Part shown: positions 27,701 through 42,700 of the stretch, one piece after another
Layout: every line of letters starts with the position of its first letter
How positions within the stretch are numbered: position 1 is the first letter of the stretch
Assembly: GCA_021014325.1 (NCBI GenBank)
Contig: CM037474.1
Location: forward strand, 6,303,130-6,367,129
DNA length: 64,000 nt
Reading direction: 5' to 3'
Origin: Plazaster borealis
Taxonomy: Eukaryota; Echinodermata; Asteroidea; Forcipulatida; Labidiasteridae
Made by a program: the position numbers and the translations under genes
Notes under the pieces: model-generated
The model's input: the letters and a program-made list of their open reading frames with translations, nothing else
Database searches by the model: none
Told to the model about the DNA's origin: nothing

Positions 27701-30700
27701 CTACTTGGTGAGAAAACAGCAACAAAACTGTCACGGTTTTTCCACACGATTGTTGAATTCATCCACGTTTAAGTCCTTCAGTAACATTTTTATGTGTACA
27801 TTCAGCTTGGTGTACATGGCTACCCATTCGCGATTACCAACAATGGCTACATCCTGTATCATCCTGACCTTCGACCCAAGGATTCCAACGGCAACCTGAA
27901 GCCTAACTACAACAGTGTGGATCTAGCCGAGGTGGAGTTGTCTGATGTAGATGAACAGGTAAAGACCAATTGGAATGAATTGAAAATGGTAATGGATCTA
28001 GGATTTAGTCCCGCCCGATTTCCTACCTCCCGCCCAGGTAGTAGTTCATAAGCAGGACAGTTCTTTTCAGAACTGAGAAGTCTCCCGAATTCCGAATATT
28101 CTACTCTGCAGCAGTAGAATAAAAAGCAAGACAATTTCTCAAAGAACAAAATCTACCTAGCAAGTAGATTATTGATAATGGATCTACTATGAAATGTCAA
28201 ACGATGTGCAGTCTTTGTTGTGATGTTTATCACTATAGGATTGCAATGTCTGTTCGCTGGTCTGCGTCGTTGGTTGGTTGCTCGCTTGTTTCTTGGCTAC
28301 TGTGTGTGCTGGGTTGTTTGCTTGTCTGTGGGGTTGTTTGTTTGCTTGTGTCTGTGCTTGTTTGTTTGCTTGTTTTCTTGGCTCATTTGTGTGCTTGATT
28401 GTTTGCTTGATTGCTTGTCGCGATTGCTCACTTGCCGTGTTGCATTTTTCCCTCTCTTTTTTAATCCCTTTTTTGTTCATTTATTGTCAAGCATAGGTTG
28501 TTTCAATTTTGTTCTTGTGCGACCACAGTGTTGGTTGGCTGTATTTTTTTTCTTTTGGTTTGTTTGTTCGTTTGTTTGTTTAATCAAGTATTCATTTTTA
28601 GAAGTTACTCAATTTCTGTATTTCCTTCGATATTGCTTATTGTTCACTTGTTTTTTTTTTTCATTGGGGTTGTTGGCTGTTTCTTTTCCTGTTGTCTTCT
28701 GTGTTGTTCATTGCTATTCATTCTGTTCTTGGGTTGGTTTTTTTTGTTTTTAAACCTGCTGGACTACAGGAAAGAGAAAACCACATCATTGTGCTTCACT
28801 TATTTACAGCGCCTTCTTCTTATTCCCATTGCCATAGTTACCTGCTAACAGTCTAATAGTCTCATCATGCAGGTTGCTGAACAAACCTTCCTAGGTCGAT
28901 ATTTGTGGCACACTTTAATCTCTGACATTATGTTCACATCAGCAAGCTATTTTTTATTTGCACTAAAGAAGATCTCACAGTCATTCTGATTGCACAGTCA
29001 TGTGTTATATTAAAATTCACCTTGGAGAAAAGCTTGTTTGAACATGATGCTGAAAATGAATCATCGACAGAGTCAGCATCATGTTCCAAGGCAACTGAAA
29101 CACCTTGATTGACCCCAATAATCCAAACATTACAATGTTAAATTATTACGTTATGAACAATTTAATTTGTTTGAAACTTCAGAAAGTGTTAAACTGAAAA
29201 AAGGGTTTTGTATATGTTACTTCCATGTGAAGCTTTTACAGATGAATATTTTACCATTTTTTGCTGTAGTGATGCAAATTGTCAGTCTTACCCTTTAATA
29301 CCCTTCCTCCAATTCCCATAAGGTTAACAACAAAAAACTGGAAAGCACTTGCACCATTTCCTCCTAAAATAAAACCGTTACAGTGTGGTGAGACTTTATT
29401 CTTATAAATCCTGCACCTTGTCAATGCACACCGTGATTAATTTCCATGGAAACTACCGGTAAAAAAGCCTCCCTTCTGCATTATTTGCAAAGATATTTTA
29501 ATCTGGCCATTATTATTTCTATATATAGTATGTGCATTCCTATACCTGAACACATCAATAACAATTTCATTTACGTCAACAATATTTAATGTGCACCTTT
29601 TTTCTTGTTTTCCTCCCAAGCGAAACTGGAGAATTTATATCTCCATCCTTGACACGCTTCTGTATTATTTATTGGCAAATCATCATCATTCACATTGTGC
29701 CTTATCATTTTTTCCTTTCTTCTGCTTCTTCATCTTCATAATCATCATCATCATCATCTTCAGGAGTATGAACGAACGTCTTTAGGTCTATACCAAATTA
29801 AGGTGACGGTATCAACTGCACCCACCACGTTATTTAACCCCCTCCAGTCTTGGACAGTTTTTAGCCCCTCTTTCCTACTCTAAACTCTCTGACCCTGAAG
29901 TGTGGTTGTTAACTCTCTTTTCTCTCATTCTTCTACTCAGACTCAATCTTAACTCCTCTCTTTAGAAAGATAAGATGCAAAACTGTTTATAATATGCAAA
30001 TGTTTATATCTTTAATGGGGCAGTATATGTTTGGGAATTGGAACCCACTGTTTGTTTCAATCCTATATAGTTGTAGATATATACCAGAAAACTAACCTGT
30101 GGCAATTTCATTTCAAAAGGTGGTAGCGTTTTTGAGATATTGCCGAAAATCTGGAGTGGTTATGTCCATGCAGGAAGAATAACCTGCAATTGGAATACAC
30201 GGTTTGGTGGATAAAAAGTGATATCTTTTTCCATAACCGCAGTATTTCTAAGTGGAAAGTTTCTCAAAATGCATTATACTATCCAAAGCTGCCGTACTTC
30301 TTACCAAGTAAGTTTGTATTGCCATTAATTTTCAGAGTCATTACCAAACGTATACAGACCCTTTAAGAAGCAATATGCAATTGAAATTTGTTTTTCAAAT
30401 TAATAAAAACTTTTTCAGTTCAGAAATTTTGTTATATATTGGAAAGTAAAATAAATAGATTTCTTGAAACACAAGAAAAACGGTATAATGCATCTTATTT
30501 GTCTAAAGATGAAAGATATATCGCTCAAAATTATCCTAATTCTAGTCTAAGCCAAATTGCATAAAGAAGCTAAGCAGCAATCGATCAGTAAGTCAATAAC
30601 AGACACTAAAAAACATCACTTGGCATATTTGTTGGTAATCTAATCTAATCTGCTTACCATATTTTTTAATGGTAAGCAGATTGGAATGAGCAGCAAATCT

Positions 30701-33700
30701 AAGTATTTTATACTATATTTTTGGAAAGTGTTTCTTTAATAAAAAGGGAAACAACTCTCAAGGAAACAGTGCCAGAAGGATGAAGTAAGATTTGGGTGAT
30801 ATATCTTATTATACAAATATTGGACGCATTATGAGTAGAATGTAGCGGAATATAATTATGAGGTGAAATCTGGACTGTTCCATTTCATGAGGCGAAGCCA
30901 AGTGAAATGGAACAGTCCAGATTTCAACTGTAGTAATTGATTCTGCTATATTGTGTGAATAAGATGCATCCTATGTTTGGTTTATATACCTCACACGATC
31001 CTTGTCATTTGATATTTTGTCATATAATTTATAATTTATTTCAACAATAAATAATACAAAGTTTTGAACAGTTTGTGATTTATTTCAACAATAAGGTATT
31101 AAACAGCTGGAGCTGTTTAAGACCGATTGGCTAAAGCGCGTTCCGCATTCAAAGCCATCATACGTGTGTTGGCGCGCAAGCATGTGTGCGCCTGCTCATA
31201 ACTTGAAACGCAAACAATACATACCGACTGACTATCACAAATCTATTTCTACAGCTGCGAAGCTTCCCAATCATCCTATATTTATCAATATAGGACTCCT
31301 ATATTTAACTTTGGAAAATAAAGTATGACACGTGATGCATGTTCCACCAAACAAATGACAAGGATCTATATGTGCGGTATATAAAAAGAGTTCTAAAACT
31401 AGTATTGATTGCCCAACCATGAATGTACCAAACCGATCACCTTGACTCACCAATATTGACATTTTGAAAACCCTCCAACCATAATCACTGTAACACAGGT
31501 AACACCAACTGTAGCCGGAATGCCTGTACCAGACCTGACCCCCATCACTCCCTTTACTCCATTCAGTTAACACTCAAACCTCACCTTTGAACTCTGACCT
31601 TTGATCCGCCTTGAACTTGCCTTTATGACAACCTGCATCTTTCTATCATGCACTGTGCATCTTGAATCTTGAATAGGTATATCTGTATTAATCAGACAGC
31701 TGGTGAACTCTGCTGTTATTGTTGTGACATCAAATGTTCATCTTTTTAAACAAGTGTGCTTTTGGCATGCCTCTATAAGTGTGGTTGAAACGCCAGTATA
31801 AAGTGGTAATTTTTATAACACCCCTTACAATAAAGAGTCTGCCCTTTTGATTGGCTTAGAGCGTGTCACATGATATGTCTTATTTTAACTAAAAGGCCAC
31901 GCGACGCGCTATACACGCAGCAAACAAGGTACTATACCTGTAGCAACAGATGTACTATCCCATGGCAACTGATGTACTATCCCATGGCAACCAAAGAACT
32001 ATACCCATAGCAACAGCATCTTCTTGGTACCTTGACGTCTAGGCACAATATGTGTATGGTGTTATAAAACGAATATTGACTGCTTTTACTCGTGCTATGG
32101 TTAAAACTACGACTCTTTCGGTGATCCCCGGAGCATTCTATTTTCCCTCTGCTTCACCTCGGGAAAATATAACGCGCCGAGGATCACCTTGAGCATCGTA
32201 GTTTTAACCACAGCACTGATGTAGCTGAGTCGTTAAATGCACCGGACTCAAGCTATCGTGTTTCTGATCATCAGAGTGCTGGTTCGAGTCCCGGTCATGG
32301 CGTTCTTAAGCTAGATACCGTGATTGCTCTGTCCTTAGGATAGGACATCAAGCCGTAGGTCCCATGTACTAGGATTGGTAGTGCACAAGTATCCCTCGAT
32401 ATTGTGCGCTTTTTCTTTTACTTCGTGTACTAACATATGGTTTGCCATTTTGTGGAGTCCAAAATTTGGTTCACACGTCTGTGGAAGACAGACCAGGAGG
32501 GTGTGTGTGTGCCCAATATGGCTTTTACTGCGAAAAGTATTCAGTTACGTAATCAAACATTCCAACTTAAACTAGGGGGATTCTGTATACAATAATCAAT
32601 TAATTAAATGAACCTATTACAACACAATATTAGGAGGCCATAAATTCACACCAGACATCATGTACTTGAGTTTTGCAAACATTTCTCTCTCATTCCTGTG
32701 GTGATGTCCGGAATTTCTCTTCATTATCATTCACTTTGGGTATGGGAACTGGATGTTTACGAACCAATGGTTGTACTCCTGTCATGTAGTCTTATATGCA
32801 TTTTGTGAAGGCCATAGGGTGTTATGACCAAAAGTAACAATTTTTGTCTGTTGAAATCGCCACTGTGCTTGTATAAATGGCTCTTAGTATCAACATCACT
32901 ATTATCGTAAAGAGAAGGGGTTCGCCCTGGTGTTCCTGGTTTGATCGGCAGGCTATTGCGCCACAGCACCTTGTAAACCATTACATGGTGCTATGTAAAG
33001 GAGTAGGTCTCATACTTCAAAACGTAGCTCCGCATACCTTGCAGGAAAAAAACTGAGCGCTTTGATACGCCCCTAGGGGTGTGATAAAGTGCTTTATCTT
33101 CCAGCAGGCATGAATACTCGATTCTGATTGGTCGATCCATAGCAACAAGGAGTGTGATATAAACTTATATTGCACGGCTTATATCACACCCTACGTATTG
33201 CGTGTTCTAACTACGCATCAAGTTTGCTTGAAGATAAATACGGCCTCGTTGGATATGGGACGCAGAAGCGCTATATTTTTCCGTATACCACTCGCGCTTG
33301 TGTGATAACTTATAATATAAGAACCCAGTATTATTATTATTAGATATTCCAAGAATACCACAAAAAAACAGCATTACTGGATTTCAATCAATTCAAGTCG
33401 ACCCAGTATCCATAAATTAAAATATAAATATATACAAACCAAGGCAATAATATAAGTCGCGTACCTAGAGGAAATAAAGGATTGTGTGCTGTACACCTGT
33501 ACGCTATTTTCAAACACAATTGCATGATGTATATATGTAGTGCTCCATTCAGCCACATCAATGTAGACTATTCCCGTGACGAGTTAACTCAGAGAGCATC
33601 CTGAAAGCAGATGACATTGCACATAGTCCCTAAGGATAGAATCCACACAAATCATGAGGAAAGATTTGTATTGGTTTGTCTGTCCTTCAGAAGAAATGTG

Positions 33701-36700
33701 GAGGCAACGGCAAGAATTATTCTGAGGAAGATATTGGAGCAGAGTAGGATCAGTCAGATGATCTTGTATCTTTGTTTACTCATTTTTTTGATGAAGGTGA
33801 AATGTGCATTTTGTCGTTGTTTTTATAATAACTTGCTCTTTACCATCATCGATTCTCTTGTATATAGCTTGCTAGAATTTCACAAAGGATGAGTTTTGAT
33901 CTCATCACGTGTTGTGGCTGAGCTGTTAAGAGCACCGGGCTCAAGCTCTGGTGTTTTTCTGATCAGCAGAGTGTAGGTTTGATTCCCGGTCATGACACTT
34001 GTGTCCTTGAGCAAGATACTCTGCCATAATTGCTTTATCCTTCGGATGGTACATTAAGACATAGGTCCCATGTACTAGTATTGGTAGTGCATGTAAAAGA
34101 ACCAAGAACACCTATCATTGGAAGAGTGGGGGTTAACCCCGGTATTTCTGGTTCACATAGCAAGCACCCTTGTTTACAGGTTTCCTCAGGCTTGCGAGCT
34201 ACATTGATTTAAGTTCACTTATGAGGCATCCTTGGTTTCATTGCCAGAAAATAGATGGTAATAATAATAACGCTCTTGCTGAGTGATAAATGTATTTTTA
34301 CTTTTTGATACTGTGGAAAATAAATGAACCTTAAACCTTGAACCTTGAACAACACAAATAATGAAATTACTATTTCTGTTTTTATAAATCTCATTTGACG
34401 ACCGTATTATTAAATAATAAAATATATAATAATGTGTTCTGCTCGGATGATCCTTGCAACATTTCTGGTATTCCTGGAGTGGCTTATGTAATTTTTTTAT
34501 TACAAATTTTGCTCTGGAAATGAGAGGACAAAATGCTTGGGAAAATGGAACCTTCATGTTTAGTTTATAGATTAAATTAGCTGATGGTGTAATGATCGAT
34601 CCTGTCCGTAGACGATCACTTTTTGTATTGGTTGATTATATTTTACATCGCGTTAAGTTAATATTCATAGCGTGTCGTGGCCGTGCGGATAAGAGCACCG
34701 GGTTCAAGCTCTGGTGTTTCTGATCAGCAGAGTGTGGGTTCGTGTCCCAGTCGTGGCGCTTGTGTCCTTAAGCAAGACACTTAACAATTATTGCTACGTC
34801 CTTCGGATGGGACGTAAAGTCGTAGGTCCCGTGTGTTGTGTAATGCACGTAAAAGAACCCAGTGCACTTATTGTAAAGGGAAGGGGTTCGCCCCGGTGTT
34901 CCTAGTTTGATTGGCTGCATATTGTGCACCTTGTAAACCATTACATGGTGCTATGTAAAGGAAAAAGGTCTCATACTTAAAAACGTAGCTCCACAATACC
35001 TTGCAGGAAAAACAGTGAATGTAGGAGCGCCATGAGCGTCACTGAGTGACGTATTTGAGCTCTAAATAAGAAGCCACTATTATTATTTCAACTCCCACAC
35101 AATATCAGAAACAAATAGCTATTAAGGGAAACAAAGTCAGACTTAATTTTCAACCCCATAACAGGAATTTATTTAACATTTGAAGAAACCTGACCTTTCC
35201 CTGTTGTATACACATTGCCAGTAGTTGTCAAGTTTGTCTGTAAAAAATAACAAAATGTTAATGGTATTATACAGGATTGGTTAGAGCTGACAAAATAGTC
35301 GCAGACAGTGTTCATATTTGGGGGATCAACCATATACATGAAATAATAAAGCTGTGAAAATTTGGGCTCAATCCGTTGTGTGAGTCAGAAGGAAATAGTG
35401 AAAAACCCATGCACAATTGTTAGCATGTAAACACATTGCCCTTAATTTTGGTGGTTTTTAAGTTTTCAGATACAGATACAGTTTCCTTGAATATGACTTA
35501 CATTTCAGAGGGGAACATTTCACAGAAAAAAATGGTTTTAGTATGAACTTCATAATCAGTAAGCTTTCAGACTCAAATTTAACAATTGTGTTTTCATCCT
35601 TACCAATCCTGTATAACACCTTTAATGTGTTAAATTGTGGGCTAATTTGCAATGCCTTATTAGTAGGCTGTCAATGTAGGACTGTTCAGTAGATTAAAAC
35701 TGACATTAATCATTGCTGACAAAATTTACAATACCATTATGTTAAATATTGTTAATTAATTGACTAACAACTTCAGCAGTTCAATGGGAAAACTAGAACC
35801 TCATAAACTACCTATTGTCCATTGGAAAGTAGGTCAACCACAAGAATATCATTATTTAATTAAATTGTTTAAAGAGGGACTCCAAGGTCAAATTCAGTTT
35901 TGTGAATTTGGCGGTGGGAATGACAAGTGTCTAACTTCACGTTAAAACGGTGTAAAAATGCCACTGTGTCTGACGCCCTTCAATTGCAATTTTTGTCAAA
36001 ATCCAAAAATGTTTGATGCCGTCACATTTCAAATAAAGGGTCTGTAAATTTGTCTACAAAGAATTTTCAGTTCATTCTTGAATTTTACTAATATTCAATC
36101 AAAATAGCATTAAATATGACCTTCAGACTGGTGCAGAAATAGCTCTTTGGAATGTACAGACTTATTTGTCTTTGCTGTCCGAGGACGTCATGTTTCAAAT
36201 TTCGTTCGAGGAGTATCAAACAAAATGATATTTTACACCATTTTAACATGAGGTTAGAGACTCCCCCCCCCCATTTTCTTGAGGACTCTATCTATTGGAA
36301 AATGGTCGCATCACAAAACTTAATTTTACCTTTGAGACCCTCTTCAAATCAGTCAGAACATCATAGCTATTGGCCATACATTTTTAATACCGTTAGTACT
36401 TCAACAAATGCAATGGTCAATATGCCATTTTAGAAGGAAAATACTTGGTTTGAAGTATGATCGCTTTATCATGAAGGGCAGCCAACTGCACAAGATATAT
36501 TCTTCTTACAATCGCCATACTACCCCCACAGAAAATGTGGAAATAGGTGTGTGGATTGTTTTCCTGCTTGAAGATTGACTGCAAGTGGTTGCTTGTAAAT
36601 TACTTCATGTAACATGGCCCGAAAGATGTAAAGCTCCTGTGATTTTTCAATTTGAATTACAAAAATCTGTAAAGGGAAAGGCTTAAGTCTCTTTGTGGTT

Positions 36701-39700
36701 CAAATTGAAGAAAAACTTGTTCAAACCATGACAACATTTTATGTGCTCCTATTTAGATGGAGGTTGCTTTTGTTTTCTTTTAATTGAAAATCAAATAATT
36801 CTGAATGGATGTGCACTTTGCTTAAACTAATATTGTTCCAGGACTAAGAATGTTACCTACATGACAACGGTTTGCATGGTTTTCAGTGAAGACTACTCTG
36901 TAATATTAAGGCATGCAGTAGCAAAGGTTTTTTGGGCATGAAAGACCTATATATCGGTTGCCATGGAAACCAACCTTCACAGCTTATAATACTGTACGTC
37001 ACTCTATATGATACCAATCTTAAATGTGATAACGGGTCTCACATCAGATGTTTAAAGGTAGGGTCATAGATTGGTGTTTGTCAATGTAATGCTGATTTCT
37101 AGGCAAAATTATCAAGAAAGATACAATAAAAGTCACCTGTGAAAATTTCAATTGAATACAGTGTCTACCTGTTGAGAAAACAGCAAACAAAAAACCTCTC
37201 ATGGTGAATCCATCCACGTTTAGCGAGGTGACAGCGGGTACCAACCGCATCTCTGGCCGCAGTATTTGCAAACGGACACCGACCCTCAGAAATCTAAGAA
37301 ACAATTCATGAATAAATCATTTCTCACATCTCAGCTTCAAATGTGTTGGGGTGACAAATTATCCAAACCATATTACTTCGAAGGGAATACTTTCTCAAAA
37401 TAGTTTATACTATCAACAGCTGCAGTGCCTCTCACCAAGTAAGTTTTTATTGTCATTAAGTTTTGGAGTATTTACCAATCTATGACCCTTCATGTACCTT
37501 TACAAACAGTAAGATATTATAATAATTCATTGAAGAGAACGGAACAAATTGTGTGAGATGTTTGATGATAATGTTTTCTTGATTATTTTATAACAGCTTC
37601 GGACTGCAATGGTAGACAGGAAAACAGGATACATGAATATGACTGTCAGAATACACTCCAAGGATATGGTAAGAGGAATTCTTTATTACATAATATTACA
37701 TAACAATTCAAGTTTATAAGGCTCTATTCCATCAAGATCATAGCGCACAAAATAGAAATTAACATGGATAGGGTGTGCTTAAGAGCTTTCCGAGTGGTCA
37801 AGCGCACCGGCAGAGTGGCAGAGTGTGGGTTCGAGTCCTGGTCGTGACACTTAAGTCCTTAAGCAAGACACTTAACCATAATTGCTTCGTCCTTCGGATG
37901 GGACGTAAAACCGTTGGTCCCGTGTGTTGTGTAATGCATGTAAAAGAACCCAGTTACACTTATCGCTTAGAGAAGGGGTTTGCCTCGGTGTTTCTGGCAG
38001 TAGCTGATGAATGTGCCGCAGCACCTTGTAACCTTTATAAGGTGCTACATAAAATTTGGTCTTATAATTTCAAAAATTTCAAAAACCTGTCTTAGAATGT
38101 TTCTGTACTGTTTGAGTACCTTATTGGTAGATACGTGCGCTAAATAAGACTATATATTATTATTATTGATTCCCTAATGACAGGGGTAAGATTTTTCCAA
38201 ATCATTGGTCCAGCTACACTGAATGCTTTTTGACCCAGAACTTTGTTTGCAGTTATTTTGTGTCAGTTAAAATCGAATTCGATCCTTTATTTCCAAATAA
38301 TCAAGTTGTACTCAAGAACTGAAATTAATTTCATACTTGAACCAATCACCAAAATAAATATTGCTTCTTGAAATCCGTTTGCAAATAATAATCTAGTATG
38401 TGTATTTGAAAAAAATATTTTCTGCAAGGGATTGTATTAGGAGAGTAATGCAAATAAACAACAACAATGAATCACAAAACAATTATTCTTTGTCTAAAAA
38501 CTCATGAACACCTATTGTGATACGATTTCACAAACAAATTTTGTGGAGAATTTTATGTCAAGTGGTGTCCTCGGCCAATGATGTCTTGAGAGAAGTGTCC
38601 CCAGATCTCGCTGTCCTTCATGCATCTAGATATTTCAGATGTTTTTCACAAAGCCAGTGTCCCTTTAAGCCATTTTTCTCAAACCAGAAAATATCTAGAA
38701 TCAGTGCTGCCTTCAAATAAGTAAAGTAACACATCCTCCCTCGTAAAAATTTGTCTAATGATATTTGTCTTGTAAACAAGATGATTGGAAGTGTCCTACT
38801 ATTTCAAAAATTCAGACGTACCCAAACCCTTTAAAGGTAATATTCAGGTTGTGTATGTCATTGCAATTATGGTTTATTAAATAGGTCATGCGTGTAACAG
38901 CCACTGTGTTTTAAAGCCATCTCTCTTTACATCCCAGTGGGTTTCTGTCTACCCTCTAATGTGACAAACGTGACTTCCCTTCTTTGAAATCCAAATACAT
39001 TTCGCTGCATTGAGTTTCCGATCAATTTTGATGTATGGCGTATAAAATCGGGCATTATTTGGTTTTTACCAATTGTAATTAAAAAACGTATGCGACAGGA
39101 ACATTTTATATTGCTCCTGGTCTGTCTAATTGAAGGATGTTATTTTTAGGTCAACATGGAAGGCGAATCTTAAACCATTCACAATAACTTCTTTCACTGT
39201 TTTGTTCTGTAAAGTAAACAAATGTATGTTGTTGCTTTAGTCTTATGTTTTTATTTCTCCAGGAGTTATCATTTAAATTGCTAGCCGTTCCATGAAAGTT
39301 TGCTCTGTATGTGAGTTTCCTGTTTTTAAAGCCTTGCATCTCCTTCATTTCTATCTTTCAGAAGCGTTTACATTTTCGGCTGAATCATTACTACTACACT
39401 GACCTGGCAATGACGCCCTTCAGGTAATTTTAGCTGAGGGAGGGTGGTTTGGGGATGAGGTACATGTAGCGGCGTTATGATGATGGGGAGGGGGTAATGA
39501 GGTAGGGGGTGTTATGATGATGGGGAGGGGGTAATGAGGTAGGGGGTGTTATGATGATGGGGAGGAGGTAATGAGGTAGGGGTGTTATGATGGTGGGGAG
39601 GGGGTAAATGAGGTAGGGGTGTTATGATGATGGGGAGGGGTAATGAGGTTGGGGTGTTATGATGATTGGGAGGGGGTAATGAGGTTGGGGTGTTATGATG

Positions 39701-42700
39701 ATGGGGAGGGGTAATGAGGTAGGGGGTGTTATGATGATGGGGAGGAGGTAATGAGGTAGGGGTGTTATGATGATGGGGAGGGGGTAATGAGGTAGGGGTG
39801 TTATGATGGGGAGGGGGTAATGAGGTAGGGGTGTTATGATGATGGGGAGGGGGTAATGAGGTTGGGGTGTTATGATGATGGGGAGGGGTAATGAGGTTGG
39901 GGTGTTATGATGATGGGGAGGGGGTAATGAGGTTGGGGTGTTATGATGATGGGGAGGGGGTAATGAGGTTGGGGTGTTATGATGATGGGGAGGGGGTAAT
40001 GAGGTAGGGGTGTTATGATGATGGGGAGGGGGTAATGAGGTAGGGGTGTTATGATGATGGGGAGGGGTAATGAGGTTGGGGTGTTATGATGATGGGGAGG
40101 GGTAATGAGGTAGGGGTGTTATGATGGGGAGGGGGTAATGACGTTGGGGTGTTATGATGATTGGGAGGGGGTAATGAGGTAGGGGTGTTATGATGGGGAG
40201 GGGGTAATGAGGTTGGGGTGTTATGATGATGGGGAGGGGGTAATGAGGTTGGGGTGTTATGATGATGGGGAGGGGGTAATGAGGTAGGGGTGTTATGATG
40301 GGGAGGGGGTAATGAGGTTGGGGTGTTATGATGATGGGGAGGGTGTAATGAGGTAGGGGTGTTATGACGATGGGGAGGGGGTAATGAGGTAGGGGTGTTA
40401 TGATGGGGAGGAGGTAATGAGGTTGGGGTGTTATGATGATGGGGAGGGGGTAATGAGGTAGGGGTGTTATGACGATGGGGAGGGGGTAATGAGGTAGGGG
40501 TGTTATGATGGGGAGGAGGTAATGAGGTTGGGGTGTTATGATGATGGGGAGGGGGTAATGAGGTTGGGGTGTTATGATGATGGGGAGGGGGTAATGAGGT
40601 AGGGGTGTTATGATGATGGGGAGGGGGTAATGAGGTAGGGGTGTTATGATGGGGAGGGGGTAATGACGTTGGGGTGTTATGATGATGGGGAGGGGGTAAT
40701 GAGGTAGGGGTGTTATGATGATGGGGAGGGGGTAATGAGGTAGGGGTGTTATGATGATGGGGAGGGGGTAATGAGGTAGGGGTGTTATGATGATGGGGAG
40801 GGGGTAATGAGGTAGGGGTGTTATGATGATGGGGAGAGGGTAATGAGGTAGGGGTGTTATGATGGGGAGGGGGTAATGAGGTAGGGGTGTTATGATGATG
40901 GGGAGGGGGTAATGAGGTAGGGGTGTTATGATGGGGAGGGGGTAATGACGTTGGGGTGTTATGATGATTAGGAGGGGTAATGAGGTAGGGGTGTTATGAT
41001 GATGGGGAGGGGGTAATGAGGTAGGGGTGTTATGATGATGGGGAGGGGGTAATGAGGTAGGGGTGTTATGATGGTGGGGAGGGGGTAATGAGGTAGGGGT
41101 GTTATGATGATTGGGAGGGGGTAATGAGGTTGGGGTGTTATGATGATGGGGAGGGGGTAAATGAGGTAGGGTGTTATGATGATTGGGAGGGGGTAAATGA
41201 GGTAGTGTTAAGTTGTAGTTTTGTTGTTTCTCTTTCGCCCCCTACATTCTACTTTTAAACCACAAGTTAATTCAATTGTTACACTTTTTCCAAAGATGAA
41301 TTACCAAATCACTGGCAAATTCCTCAAGACCCATTCACATTGGTGGCTCAACTAGCTTCCATGTTAACAGAGCTGCCATCTCTCCCCGATTCTGCAGAAA
41401 AGTTCCCTGAAAATAAACCAATCTGTCCACGTTCTAATGAACAACATTTGAAAATCTCCCTGATTATGGAAGAACCTTTCCCCTATTCTGTTGAGTGTTA
41501 TTCTAAATATCTCCCTGATTGTTGTACAAAATCTACCTGATTGCAAGATGCAAATGTTGGCAGCCCTGTGTTAATGATGTAACATTGTGTTCCTCAATAA
41601 GTTGGCATGCTGCAGGGGGTGGGGTTGGAGGGCTCTATCCACAAAGTTTATACCGGCTGATTTAAAACCCTCTTACATGTCAATAATAATTTGGTGTCCA
41701 GAGAACTGTAAAGCCTGTCTGAATATTAATCATTGTTCTTTTTCTTTTCTTGTTGTATTTTGGCACAGTCTTGGTATTGTATTGTCTGGTGAAGCCGGCC
41801 ATAATCAGCTAATAGGATACGAGACTTTCACTGATACTAGCGGAGATGGCAGCGGTAGTTTCATCGCAGACCTCTGCTTACTTAAAGAAGGTTGGTTCAT
41901 AAAGGATTGATATTGTTTGACAATTTGCTCATTCAGGAGACCGTTTCTTACTGGATGTATGATTTACTGGATAACTAATTGGGCAATAAGTGTAATACAC
42001 CGTGTGTATTTGGAATGTAACTGTCAATGCTATAATTAAATAGAACAGTGTCTATCGAATATAATGAAATAGAACAGTGCAAAAAATAGTTAATGGCCTG
42101 ACGTTTTGACACTAGCAGAGTCTTTTTTGAAGGCTAAATGACAAGACAACACACATGAACAGGTATGTAACAAAAGCATGCAAGTGGAAATACACGAATA
42201 GAGGCGGAGAGCAAACAGACAAGGCAAGGGGTAACAATGAATGGGGAGACAGAGGGGGAGGGGTTGGAGGGAGGGGGCTGGTCTGACCACAAGAAGTTGG
42301 AAACACAAAGGACAAGATCAAAGGTGGGAAGAGGGAGAACAAGTAATAAATTAGTACATGAAATAGAACAGTGTCTATCGAATATGCAGTGCTGTATTTC
42401 CTTTGGGTTTTTATTAAATTGGCAACACACACAATTTGAAAGGTGTTTGAGTCAGCAGCCTACCAGTGCCTGTTTTTTGTGGGGTATTCATTTTAAAAAT
42501 TAATCAAATAATATCACCCTTTCCCGCCCCAGAAAGGGACATTTAATTGCTAAACAGTGGCTTAGATTGCACAACAGAGCATTTATAACCCCAGAGCTTC
42601 CGGGGCCCTTAAGCGGGCCACTGACCCCACGTAATAGCTTCGCACTCCACTCTCGCCAATTCTCTTTGAAAACCCAGAACACCCTTGCAAAAAATACATT

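Noticed and set aside
28220..28848. Long Cys/Val/Leu-rich open frames of 116-177 codons
   Set aside because: They come from TGTTTGCTTG low-complexity sequence; no domain, splice support or start context.
42090..42432. Overlapping minus-strand open frames of about 100 codons
   Set aside because: They lie in a degraded repeat with skewed composition; no recognisable domain.
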